From Nitrosotalea sp. (lineage in GTDB: Archaea > Thermoproteota > Nitrososphaeria > Nitrososphaerales > Nitrosopumilaceae), in contig JARCRW010000084.1 in assembly GCA_029850515.1 (NCBI GenBank), forward strand, positions 1-35,070: a stretch of 35,070 nt of DNA, read 5' to 3'. The notes beneath the pieces were generated by a model. That model saw nothing but the letters and a program-made list of their open reading frames with translations. It had not been told where the DNA came from and made no database searches. How positions within the stretch are numbered: the first letter of the stretch is position 1; every line of letters begins with the position of its first letter. Made by a program: the position numbers and the translations under genes. Shown here piece by piece: positions 27,683-35,070 of this stretch.

Positions 27683-28899
27683 GTTCTCATCAAAACTTTA
27701 TGCATGATGTCAAGACCCTTGTGAATTTGCTCTTTTGTAATTATCAATGGCGGTATGATTCTCATTGATTTTTGACCTGCCCCCAAAGTCATCAAGCCAT
27801 GCTTGAACAACTCTGCAAGTTTTTTATCACGACGAGCAGCTGAGTCAAACTCTATGCCAACCATGAGGCCTAGCCCCCTGACATCTATCACTCCTTTTTT
27901 TCCTACCATCTCAACCAAGCCAGTCTTGAGGATGTGGCCCATCTTTGTTGCATTTTCAAGCAGCTTGTCTCTTTTTATAACTTGAATTACTCTAGAACCT
28001 ACTGCCATGTCTATTCTATTTCCTCCGCCCCACGTGCTTGATAACACTGATCTTTGCATTGGATCAAATTTTTTGCTAAAAGCTGTTGCACCTATCTGCA
28101 ATGCCTTTGCAGTGCTCATTATGTCTGGTTTGATGCCATAATGTTCAAAGGCCCACCACTTGCCTGTATGTCCTATCCCAGACTGGACCTCATCCAAGAT
28201 GAGCGGAACTCCATACATTGTTGCAAATTTTCTCAAGTTTGAAATGAATTTCTTACTCGCAACATTGTATCCGCCCTCTCCTTGAATGATTTCAGTTAAG
28301 ATGAATGCCACCTTGTTTTCCTTTAGAATCTTTTCTGCAGCATCAAGTTCTGGATCGTTCTCACTTGTGCAAAACTTGATTCTCTTTGATGGTAGTTCTG
28401 GAAAGTTATATTTTTGAACTGGTCTGCTAAATGTAAAACTCAGAGCTCCTAATGTTCTTCCATGGAATGCACCAGTGCAAGAAATTCCGGGAAGAGGACC
28501 CATCTTCTTATATGCAATCTTTATTGCATTTTCAACTGCCTCTGCACCACTGTTTATGAAAAATGTCTTAAAGCCTGATGGCAAAATAGTTGAAATGTTC
28601 TCCGCAAGATCTGCATGTTCCTGACAGTAAAAGTCCTGACCTGCTATCTTGTATGTTCCATTTGATGAATACTGTGCAAGTATCTCTATTATGTCAGGAT
28701 GAGAATAGCCCAATGGACAGGCACCTATGTTTGATGTAAAATCAAGATACTTGTTACCATCAATGTCTTCTATGATGCAATTGTGTCCATGCGAAACAAC
28801 TAGTGAATACATGAATGTCGAATCATAGGCATGTTTTTTCATGGTGTCAATAACACGCATGGCTTTTGGACCTGGTATTTTGTCCCTTGATTTTTTCAT
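27679..28899 (-). CDS. Class III aminotransferase (4-aminobutyrate/acetylornithine-type)
   Basis: FINSGAEAVENAIKIAYKK, GAFHGRTLGALSFT, ILTEIIQGEGGYNV, LILDEVQSGIGHTGKWWAFEH. Confidence 0.92.
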   Translation of the reverse strand: MKKSRDKIPGPKAMRVIDTMKKHAYDSTFMYSLVVSHGHNCIIEDIDGNKYLDFTSNIGACPLGYSHPDIIEILAQYSSNGTYKIAGQDFYCQEHADLAENISTILPSGFKTFFINSGAEAVENAIKIAYKKMGPLPGISCTGAFHGRTLGALSFTFSRPVQKYNFPELPSKRIKFCTSENDPELDAAEKILKENKVAFILTEIIQGEGGYNVASKKFISNLRKFATMYGVPLILDEVQSGIGHTGKWWAFEHYGIKPDIMSTAKALQIGATAFSKKFDPMQRSVLSSTWGGGNRIDMAVGSRVIQVIKRDKLLENATKMGHILKTGLVEMVGKKGVIDVRGLGLMVGIEFDSAARRDKKLAELFKHGLMTLGAGQKSMRIIPPLIITKEQIHKGLDIMHKVLMRT

Positions 28900-29023
28900 T
28901 TTCTACATACTAATAGAAAAATTTTCTAATAAACACTAGTATGGATTACCATGAGGGAAAACCATCAAGAATATGACGAGCTAAATCACAAACAAGGCAG
29001 AGAAGGGAAAAAAGATGAGAGAT

Positions 29024-29121
29024 GCAGAGGGTGGGATTTGAACCCACGAACCCCTAAGGGAAGGGATTTCTTACGGAAGATCTTGAGTCCCTCTCGGTTG
29101 ACCGGGCTTCGGTACCTCTGC
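29024..29121 (-). tRNA. tRNA-Leu(CAA) with putative 14-nt intron at 37/38 (intron complement 29068..29081)
   Basis: Minus strand GCAGAGG...CCTCTGC acceptor, GTGGG-TTCAAAT-CCCAC T-arm, long variable arm CCCTTAGGGG, anticodon loop CTCAAG|A with AGGGA/TCCCT stem when the 14 nt are removed. TATA-like ttatata upstream and T-run downstream. CCA not encoded. Confidence 0.88.
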
Positions 29122-29183
29122 AACGAGAGATCCCTATACTGAATATATAACTGAAACCGTGCCTGTCTGAGTTTTGGATATTG

Positions 29184-29342
29184 TTACTGTTCGCTTACAA
29201 TTTTTTCTGACATTGCAGGCATGGTGTAGAAAAATTCGTCCTCAAAACCATAGTCCTGTTTTCCAGTCTTTCTTAACGCTTCAAAGTATCTCATACAGTC
29301 TGTGTAAAACTCATTTGATTTTGGTCGATTGTCTATTTGCAT
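29184..29342 (-). CDS. Putative 52-aa acidic protein
   Basis: Minus strand ORF MQIDNRPKSNEFYTDCMRYFEALRKTGKQDYGFEDEFFYTMPAMSEKIVSEQ, below track cutoff. Good composition, T-rich promoter-like sequence upstream. Confidence 0.5.
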   Translation of the reverse strand: MQIDNRPKSNEFYTDCMRYFEALRKTGKQDYGFEDEFFYTMPAMSEKIVSEQ

Positions 29343-29424
29343 GTATATTGGTTAAAAAAATTAGGTTTGTACATCGATGTAAGAAATTTTAGACACTATT
29401 ATTGTCTTTTTTTAGTTGCAGGCC

Positions 29425-29862
29425 TTAGGAGTCTGCAAGGCTTTGTACAAATTCTATGTGATTTGAGGCACCCATTCCTTTTACTATCTTCTCAATTCTT
29501 CTGTCAAGTCCAATGAGATATGTTGTCCTTTTTGTGTATGTACCTAGTATGCCTCTTGCCTGATACAGTGCGGCTACCCTCTTGCTGGTATCTGAGAGTA
29601 TCTTGAATGGAAGATCATATTTTTGGCAAAAATTTGTATGTGATTCTATTGAATCTTGGTTTATTCCAATAACCTCATACTTGTCTGATATTTTTGGATG
29701 ATAATCCTTGATCCCATTTACTTCTGCAGTACAACCAGGAGTATTGTCTTTTACGTAGAAAAATAGAATTATCTTTTTCTTTCCAAAATATGATGAGAGT
29801 TTTACTTTTTCTCCTGTATTTGACTCTAGTTCAAAATCTGGTGCAATATCGCCTATTTTCAT
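29425..29862 (-). CDS. bcp: Peroxiredoxin (Bcp/PrxQ type)
   Basis: GDIAPDFELESNTGEKVKLSSYFGKKKIILFFYVKDNTPGCTAEVNGIKDY. Confidence 0.92.
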   Translation of the reverse strand: MKIGDIAPDFELESNTGEKVKLSSYFGKKKIILFFYVKDNTPGCTAEVNGIKDYHPKISDKYEVIGINQDSIESHTNFCQKYDLPFKILSDTSKRVAALYQARGILGTYTKRTTYLIGLDRRIEKIVKGMGASNHIEFVQSLADS

Positions 29863-29907
29863 GTTGGATATCTGAAATCATTTGATATTATCTGAGTGGG
29901 AAATTTT

Positions 29908-30684
29908 CTATTGAGTGGTTTCTTGAATTCCAAGCCATCCATAGCCTTTTTGTTCTAATTCATCAGCAAGTTCCTTTGGACCTTCCTTGATCATTTTTCC
30001 TTGTGCCATCACATGAACAAAGTCAAGCTTGTCAAGGAATTTGAGAATTCTTGCATAGTGTGTGATCACAATTACTGTTGCATCCTTTCTTGAAACTGAA
30101 CTGATTGCCTTTGCAACTGCCTGTACCGCATCAATGTCTAGACCTGAATCTGGTTCATCAAGTATGGAAATTCTTGGCTGTAATACTGCCATCTGTAAAA
30201 CCTCTGATCTCTTCTTTTCTCCGCCAGAAAATCCCTCATTGAGATATCTTGACAGAAAATCATGTTTTAACCCAACTTCATCAAGATTCTTTTTCAGATA
30301 GTTCTGAAACTCTCTTACTGTGAGAAAGACTTCTCTTTTTTCATCCGCAAGTGATTTGCTTAGTGCATTATATGCAGTTCTAAGAAAATGAGAATAACCT
30401 ACGCCTGCGACCTCTGTTGGATATTGGAACGCTAAAAACAATCCTTTCTTTGATCTTTCATCAGCTGATAAACCGAGGATGCTTTCTCCATCTAACAAAA
30501 TATCTCCTTTTGTAACTTCGTACTTGGGATGACCTAAAATTGTATATGATAATGTACTCTTACCTGATCCGTTTGGGCCCATTATGGCATGAACTTCTCC
30601 AGGACCTGTCTTGAGATTTACTCCTTTGAGAATTTCTTTACCGTCCCTTTGTACATGTAGGTCTTTAATCTCCAGTATTGCCAT
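29908..30684 (-). CDS. sufC: Fe-S assembly ATPase SufC
   Basis: LEIKDLHVQRDGKEILKGVNLKTGPGEVHAIMGPNGSGKSTLSYTILGHPKYEVTKGDILLDGESI, GFSGGEKKRSEVLQM. Confidence 0.96.
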   Translation of the reverse strand: MAILEIKDLHVQRDGKEILKGVNLKTGPGEVHAIMGPNGSGKSTLSYTILGHPKYEVTKGDILLDGESILGLSADERSKKGLFLAFQYPTEVAGVGYSHFLRTAYNALSKSLADEKREVFLTVREFQNYLKKNLDEVGLKHDFLSRYLNEGFSGGEKKRSEVLQMAVLQPRISILDEPDSGLDIDAVQAVAKAISSVSRKDATVIVITHYARILKFLDKLDFVHVMAQGKMIKEGPKELADELEQKGYGWLGIQETTQ

Positions 30685-30755
30685 TGTGATCATGAAATGC
30701 TTTTGGCTATATAATCTAACAAAAAATTAGCTCTGTCTAACTGCTTTTTGTATGT

Positions 30756-31295
30756 CTAGTCATCATCAAGTTCCTTGTCGATTTTATCTTTCAATGACTT
30801 GTATTTGTTGAATCGCTTGTTCCAATGCGAAAAGAAGCGATATTCCTTTATTGCAATGACTAATAGAACTATTGCAAATACTATCGAAATTATTATGAAT
30901 GTTTTCAGTCCAAAAAATATCTGTCCTGTATGAGATCTATCTCTCTCAGTGTGTAACATTGGTAATTCTCTAATTATTGTACCATTTTGATCCACAATCT
31001 GAATATGCGTTCCAGGCATGTGGTACATGCTGGTAAAGTTTTCTCCGCCTTGCTGTGATGGTTCTAAATGTTTTATGTTGTAATCTGGGTGGCCTAGTAA
31101 AACGCCTCCTAGTATCAAGGCAACTGGTCCAAAAAGTAACGCGCTTCCGATAAAAATAAGAAATAATCTACGTGAACTGTTAGTATGAGACAAAAGTTCG
31201 TCTAAAATTTTCAGAATGTTTTCCGATTCTTTTTTCTCGTCTCTGTCAGATGGAGACGCATTATTTTCAGGTGGATTATTTTCGGGTTCTGACAT
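30756..31295 (-). CDS. Two-TM hypothetical membrane protein
   Basis: Polar N-terminus, TM LFLIFIGSALLFGPVALILGGVLL, extracytoplasmic loop, TM TFIIISIVFAIVLLVIAI. Confidence 0.68.
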   Translation of the reverse strand: MSEPENNPPENNASPSDRDEKKESENILKILDELLSHTNSSRRLFLIFIGSALLFGPVALILGGVLLGHPDYNIKHLEPSQQGGENFTSMYHMPGTHIQIVDQNGTIIRELPMLHTERDRSHTGQIFFGLKTFIIISIVFAIVLLVIAIKEYRFFSHWNKRFNKYKSLKDKIDKELDDD

Positions 31296-31332
31296 TTACT
31301 AAGAACACTCCTGTTGCATTAAAAATGCTTCG

Positions 31333-31638
31333 CTAACTTTGTTCTTGATCATGTTTTTCATGCCTTGGAAATATGTCTTCATACGGTTCTAATATCATCT
31401 TGCAAAATTCTCGTCCTTTCTGCGTCACTGCATATTTTATTATCTTCTTGTTTCCCCATGCTTGTTCTGTTCGCTTTATGAAACCCTTTCTCTCAAGACT
31501 CTCAAGAATGTCCTTATGCTTCATTAAATTCAAACCACAATAACTAAGAAGTGACGTCTGATTAAGTTCACCATGCTCTGTTAATTTCAATATGATGTCT
31601 TTTCGTATGTACACTCGGTCTCTGTATTCGTGTGACAA
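31333..31638 (-). CDS. Winged-helix transcriptional regulator
   Basis: YIRKDIILKLTEHGELNQTSLLSYCGLNLMKHKDILESLERKGFIKRTEQAWGNKKIIKYAVTQKGREF. Confidence 0.8.
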   Translation of the reverse strand: MSHEYRDRVYIRKDIILKLTEHGELNQTSLLSYCGLNLMKHKDILESLERKGFIKRTEQAWGNKKIIKYAVTQKGREFCKMILEPYEDIFPRHEKHDQEQS

Positions 31639-31735
31639 GATTATTACTTTGCCATCGAAATTACGTATTAAGCTTTTACTTGAAATTCCTCATGAAAGTC
31701 TGAAATTTGCATAGCTACTACTTTTACCTTTCACT

Positions 31736-31773
31736 AACAATGTTCACTGACATAGTTTCGCAATTTTTTATTA
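31736..31773 (+). promoter_or_regulatory. Tandem-box promoter P1 (AACAATGTT-N5-ACATAGTTT-N8-TTTATTA)
   Basis: Same layout and spacing as P2 (32366) and P3 (33274). Confidence 0.6.
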
Positions 31774-31795
31774 AACAACTGTGGTATTGATGGAT

Positions 31796-32308
31796 ATGAA
31801 CACAACAGAACTAGTCAAGAACAAAAAGATGCTTGCCATCATAATTGGTGTAGCAATACTTGCTACAGCAGGAGTGTCAGCAGCATCTGCACAAGTTTCA
31901 TCAACACCAAGTCAGAAACCAACAATCCAGGGTACAATCAACCTTGAGCAAACAATAATGTCTAACGTAAAGATTGCATTCCCTGATGCAGCAAACACTG
32001 CAGCAACAGCAGCCAGTGGAAAAGTAATAGGCGGAAGCCTAACAGTGGCACAGGGATATGTAGTATACAGTTTCAAGGTGATTGATGACAAGAATATGGT
32101 ATACACCGTAATTGTCGATCCATCAAGTGGAGCAGTATTGTATAAATCCCCGGGTCATCAATTTGGAATGGGTGGATTTGGCATGGGTCATGGATACATG
32201 ATGCATGGACACATGGGTGGACAAACATGGAACTCAAAGGCTCCATCTGGAAACACAACTCCGTCATCTGATATGACAGCCCCAAGTGGATCACAATCCT
32301 GGTCCTAA
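31796..32308 (+). CDS. Exported PepSY-like protein with Gly/Met/His-rich tail (ATG 31796; alternatives 31781/31790)
   Basis: N-terminal hydrophobic export segment MLAIIIGVAILATAGVSAASAQ, PepSY-like VVYSFKVIDDKNMVYTVIVDPSSGAVLY, tail GMGGFGMGHGYMMHGHMGG. Confidence 0.72.
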   Translation: MNTTELVKNKKMLAIIIGVAILATAGVSAASAQVSSTPSQKPTIQGTINLEQTIMSNVKIAFPDAANTAATAASGKVIGGSLTVAQGYVVYSFKVIDDKNMVYTVIVDPSSGAVLYKSPGHQFGMGGFGMGHGYMMHGHMGGQTWNSKAPSGNTTPSSDMTAPSGSQSWS

Positions 32309-32365
32309 ACTCTTTTTTCCTTTTTATTTTGATTGATGCTTTTTTGAAAGAATCATTTCATCATT

Positions 32366-32403
32366 AACATTGTTAAGTAACAATGTTTGATAATTGTTTT
32401 ATC
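32366..32403 (+). promoter_or_regulatory. Tandem-box promoter P2 (AACATTGTT-N5-ACAATGTTT-N8-TTTTATC)
   Basis: Boxes here also form the perfect inverted repeat AACATTGTT-AAGT-AACAATGTT. Confidence 0.6.
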
Positions 32404-32424
32404 TGAAATAACTAGTACAAATAT

Positions 32425-32853
32425 GTGCAAATTGGATTGAAATCACCTCAAAATTTTGAAAGCGGGTCACATTTCCAAGAAATGTTCGAGTCTGTTTGTA
32501 ACATGATTCTTGACTTGGATTCTAATATTCGATTTGTTGGGGTGATAAACAATAAAGGTAGACTGCTTACTGGAAGTATGAAAAAAGGAATACGGACTTT
32601 TATTGGTCCACAAGATCAGGAAATGCTATTCATGGAGACTGCACTGGGAGTGCGAATGCGTAAGGAGCATGATTCACAGTTAGGGCCTGTAAATTTCACT
32701 GTATCATATGGACACAGGATGGTATCCATGAACTTTCCACTGGAAGATGAAATACTATGTGTATCTGCGGAAAAAAAGATTGATCTTGTAGAAATACCAT
32801 TTCTAATATTACAACTTTTAGAAACAGAATTGCATAAAAAGAAAGATTGGTAA
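32425..32853 (+). CDS. Hypothetical protein, possibly DUF6659-like (GTG start)
   Basis: VCNMILDLDSNIRFVGVINNKGRLLTGSMKKGIR... resembles an archaeal family common in Nitrososphaerota. Start lies about 25 nt after the TATA-like element. Confidence 0.65.
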   Translation: MQIGLKSPQNFESGSHFQEMFESVCNMILDLDSNIRFVGVINNKGRLLTGSMKKGIRTFIGPQDQEMLFMETALGVRMRKEHDSQLGPVNFTVSYGHRMVSMNFPLEDEILCVSAEKKIDLVEIPFLILQLLETELHKKKDW

Positions 32854-33054
32854 TAAAGAGAATTCGGAGCAAGAATATGTCTGATAAAAAAAGAATTTCA
32901 AATGTGTGGAATATGATATGATGTCAGATGATCATATGATGTCGGAGATCCACTTCAAGGTGGCATATAATTCAAAACCTGATGGATCTAGACAGCAATG
33001 GTATTGGGGAAACTAATTTCATGCACTATAATTTTTGGCAATGATTTTCATATG

Positions 33055-33216
33055 ATGCAGATTAGACTAGAACCAAGAGATGTTGCAAGACTGAGTTCGC
33101 TTGGTAATAATGTGTGTAGAAAGTGTACTGTAAAATTAATGGAAGGAGATGTTGTAATACGAATTGGAGCAAGACCTCCAAAATACTATCACAAAGGGTG
33201 TTTCAAAGTATATTGA
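33055..33216 (+). CDS. 53-aa zinc-binding (LIM-like) protein
   Basis: MQIRLEPRDVARLSSLGNNVCRKCTVKLMEGDVVIRIGARPPKYYHKGCFKVY (CX2C...HX2C). TATA-like ctataattttt about 30 nt upstream. Confidence 0.6.
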   Translation: MQIRLEPRDVARLSSLGNNVCRKCTVKLMEGDVVIRIGARPPKYYHKGCFKVY

Positions 33217-33273
33217 GTAGTTGGTGATACAAGGATGACTAATTTTTCTACTCACACTGCCACCATACTCACT

Positions 33274-33311
33274 AACAATGTTCCTGAACAAGGTTTGGCA
33301 ATCGTTTTATT
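33274..33311 (+). promoter_or_regulatory. Tandem-box promoter P3 (AACAATGTT-N5-ACAAGGTTT-N8-TTTTATT)
   Basis: Shares TCACTAACAATGTTC (15 nt identical) with P1. Same spacing to T-rich TATA element. Confidence 0.6.
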
Positions 33312-33334
33312 CTAAAACTAGACAAAGAATTCCT

Positions 33335-33409
33335 ATGGTTCTCTCAAACCTATGTAATCCGTATAATGATTATTTTTATGCATATCAAACTCAAATAGAT
33401 GAGTTCTAA
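33335..33409 (+). CDS. Putative 24-aa leaderless upstream ORF / leader peptide
   Basis: ATG GTT CTC ... TTC TAA = MVLSNLCNPYNDYFYAYQTQIDEF. ATG about 30 nt after P3 TATA; followed by SD-like agagggg before the ATPase ATG. Confidence 0.35.
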   Translation: MVLSNLCNPYNDYFYAYQTQIDEF

Positions 33410-33420
33410 AGAGGGGAAAA

Positions 33421-34176
33421 ATGATTTTGAAAAACATGACAAAAGATTTGGTAGTTGAAAAAAACACGCAGAACGAAATTGTTGACAATAACTCTTTTGC
33501 TCTGAGAGTAGAAAGTCTTTCTAAAATATATGATTCTTCTGCGGGACGAGTTGTGGCACTAGACAATGTAAGTTTTGCAATCAAAAGGGGAGAATTTGTA
33601 TCAGTCGTAGGTCCCTCTGGCAGTGGAAAATCTACTGTTTTGAATATGGTTGGAGCACTTGATAGGCCAACAAGTGGGAAGATCTACATCGATGGCATGG
33701 ACATATTCTCTCTTAATGACTCTGAAATTGCCACCATGAGAAATGGTCGTATTGGATTTATCTTCCAGTCGTTTAATTTGATTAATAGGACTACTGTACA
33801 CAAAAATGTAAGACTGCCTGGAATGATTGCAGGTATGTCAAACGACGATGTAAATTCTCGCACTATGAAGATCTTGGAAGCACTTGGTATTGCCGACAAG
33901 AAAGATCAAAAACCTGTTAATCTAAGTGGCGGCCAACAACAAAGAGTTGCAATAGCTCGTTCTTTGATAAACAACCCTACTATAATTTTGGCAGATGAAC
34001 CAACTGGTAACTTGGATACAAAAACAGGTGATGATGTATTTGACATGTTGAAAATGCTTTCACACAAATTCAAACGTACGATAGTAATGGTAACACACAA
34101 TCCTGAACTTGCAGAGTCTACTGATAGATCTATATTGTTAAGAGATGGGAGAATAGAAAAAGATGTCATCAACTAG
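33421..34176 (+). CDS. ABC transporter ATP-binding protein (LolD/MacB type)
   Basis: VSVVGPSGSGKSTVLNMVGALDRPTSGKIYIDGMDI, FIFQSFNLINRTTVHKNV, LSGGQQQRVAIARSLINNPTIILADEPTGNLD. Confidence 0.95.
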   Translation: MILKNMTKDLVVEKNTQNEIVDNNSFALRVESLSKIYDSSAGRVVALDNVSFAIKRGEFVSVVGPSGSGKSTVLNMVGALDRPTSGKIYIDGMDIFSLNDSEIATMRNGRIGFIFQSFNLINRTTVHKNVRLPGMIAGMSNDDVNSRTMKILEALGIADKKDQKPVNLSGGQQQRVAIARSLINNPTIILADEPTGNLDTKTGDDVFDMLKMLSHKFKRTIVMVTHNPELAESTDRSILLRDGRIEKDVIN

Positions 34177-35070
34177 AATTTCTATTAAAAAATTTTTTGG
34201 AAAAAGATTGGCAATCAAAATTGCGATTCCGATTCTAATTATAATGTTATTTGCGCCTACCGCAATTACCTCTTTTAATGCATATGGACAAGTGGTTACA
34301 GTTGTACCATCTGGTAATGGTCATCTGGGAATAGTACAGTCACAGGATTGTTTCGCGCCACTTACTACGATACTTGATGCTACCTATTCTGGTCCTGTAG
34401 TAGTAGACTCGTACTGGGTGGACCAAGGAACATCTTCTTCCACCGATGTTACTAGTAATCCTGTCAAAAAAGAGATAGGTCCCGGAGAGGGACCATCTGT
34501 TTTTGCTGTAGTCTTTAACAATAGGGGAACAGCATATTCTATAACTTCAGTCACTGCATTTCTTAACCTCCCATCAGGGTTTGCGCCCACTGGTGAAAGC
34601 AAAAATCCACAATTACTCCAAAATTATAATCAAGCGTCAAGGGTTGCAAACAACCCTGCAATAGGAAACTACTATGGCCAGGTTGCACCTGGAGCGTCAT
34701 TTACTATGTATTTTAACATAGATGTATTGCCGACAGCCAAAGTAGGCACTTTTTCTACAACTGTCGTTGCAAATTATGTCCAAGTGGGAGTAGTTGGACA
34801 ACAATGTACATCTGCATTGCTCACTGTACCATTTGTTCTTCCGGGAAAAGTGATATTGGATGCATCTACGGTATCTTCCAGTCTTGCTCCTCAAACCAAC
34901 GATCCAGTTTCGATAGAAATTGATAACAAAGGTTCTGCTGATGCAACTGGAGTTGTAGCAACAATTGTGGATCTTGGAAATTCTAAAGGCAGTTCAGGAA
35001 GTAGCAGTGGCTCAGGATCTGTTGTGCTACAATCATCTACAACACAAATTGTTAATCTTGGACCTAACAC
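34163..35070 (+). CDS. Exported/anchored protein, COG1361-like, truncated at window end
   Basis: Frame open from ATG 34163 (overlaps the ATPase gene by 14 bp) to the window end: MSSTRISIKKFFGKRLAIKIAIPILIIMLFAPTAITSFNAYGQ..., beta-rich Ser/Thr/Gly ectodomain. Absent from the ORF track because it has no stop. Confidence 0.8.
   Translation, partial: MSSTRISIKKFFGKRLAIKIAIPILIIMLFAPTAITSFNAYGQVVTVVPSGNGHLGIVQSQDCFAPLTTILDATYSGPVVVDSYWVDQGTSSSTDVTSNPVKKEIGPGEGPSVFAVVFNNRGTAYSITSVTAFLNLPSGFAPTGESKNPQLLQNYNQASRVANNPAIGNYYGQVAPGASFTMYFNIDVLPTAKVGTFSTTVVANYVQVGVVGQQCTSALLTVPFVLPGKVILDASTVSSSLAPQTNDPVSIEIDNKGSADATGVVATIVDLGNSKGSSGSSSGSGSVVLQSSTTQIVNLGPN

Noticed and set aside
28951-29142. 63-aa plus-strand ORF
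   Set aside because: It is mostly the antisense of tRNA-Leu (GWDLNPRTPKG is the well-known spurious translation of a tRNA T-arm).
29174-29392. 72-aa plus-strand ORF
   Set aside because: Antisense to the better-supported 52-aa minus ORF 29184..29342 and poor composition.
1-35070. CRISPR array, IS element, prophage, rRNA
   Set aside because: No regularly spaced repeats, transposase/integrase motifs, phage structural genes or rRNA signatures seen on either strand.

Overview
The window is an AT-rich, gene-dense archaeal chromosome segment. Gene content, short leaderless-type promoters and protein families point to Nitrososphaerota (Thaumarchaeota); the genus is not resolved. Main blocks are: (1) the C-terminal part of a HYR/RTX-like surface protein; (2) a tetrapyrrole operon hemL-hemC-SUMT-hemD; (3) a dolichol-phosphate-mannose-type glycosyltransferase with a GtrA-like domain; (4) a SUF cluster sufB-sufD-Rieske ferredoxin-sufS-sufU plus a winged-helix/zinc-ribbon protein, with sufC about 19 kb away; (5) pgk, a PAP2-like membrane protein, a Lys/Arg-rich coiled-coil protein, a PAC2 protein and an OB-fold protein; (6) a Cld/HemQ-like protein, a DUF1802-like protein and an aldo/keto reductase, translationally coupled; (7) a second tetrapyrrole block with a fused AhbA-AhbB siroheme decarboxylase, a precorrin-2 dehydrogenase, hemA and hemB; (8) acyl-CoA dehydrogenase, class III aminotransferase, an intron-containing tRNA-Leu(CAA), peroxiredoxin and sufC; (9) a distal accessory-looking region with small regulators, a PepSY-like exported protein, an ABC ATPase and a truncated exported protein. 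The most interesting unexplained signals are: a shared tandem-box promoter architecture (AACAWTGTT-N5-ACAWDGTTT-N8-T-rich TATA) at three promoters within 1.6 kb; a three-unit, 10-bp-phased TTGCAA array directly after a ribbon-helix-helix gene; a PAP2-fold protein whose catalytic histidines are replaced by acidic residues; several uncalled microproteins of 24-52 aa; and an unusual run of convergent gene pairs with overlapping stop codons. No CRISPR array, rRNA, IS element or obvious prophage was seen.
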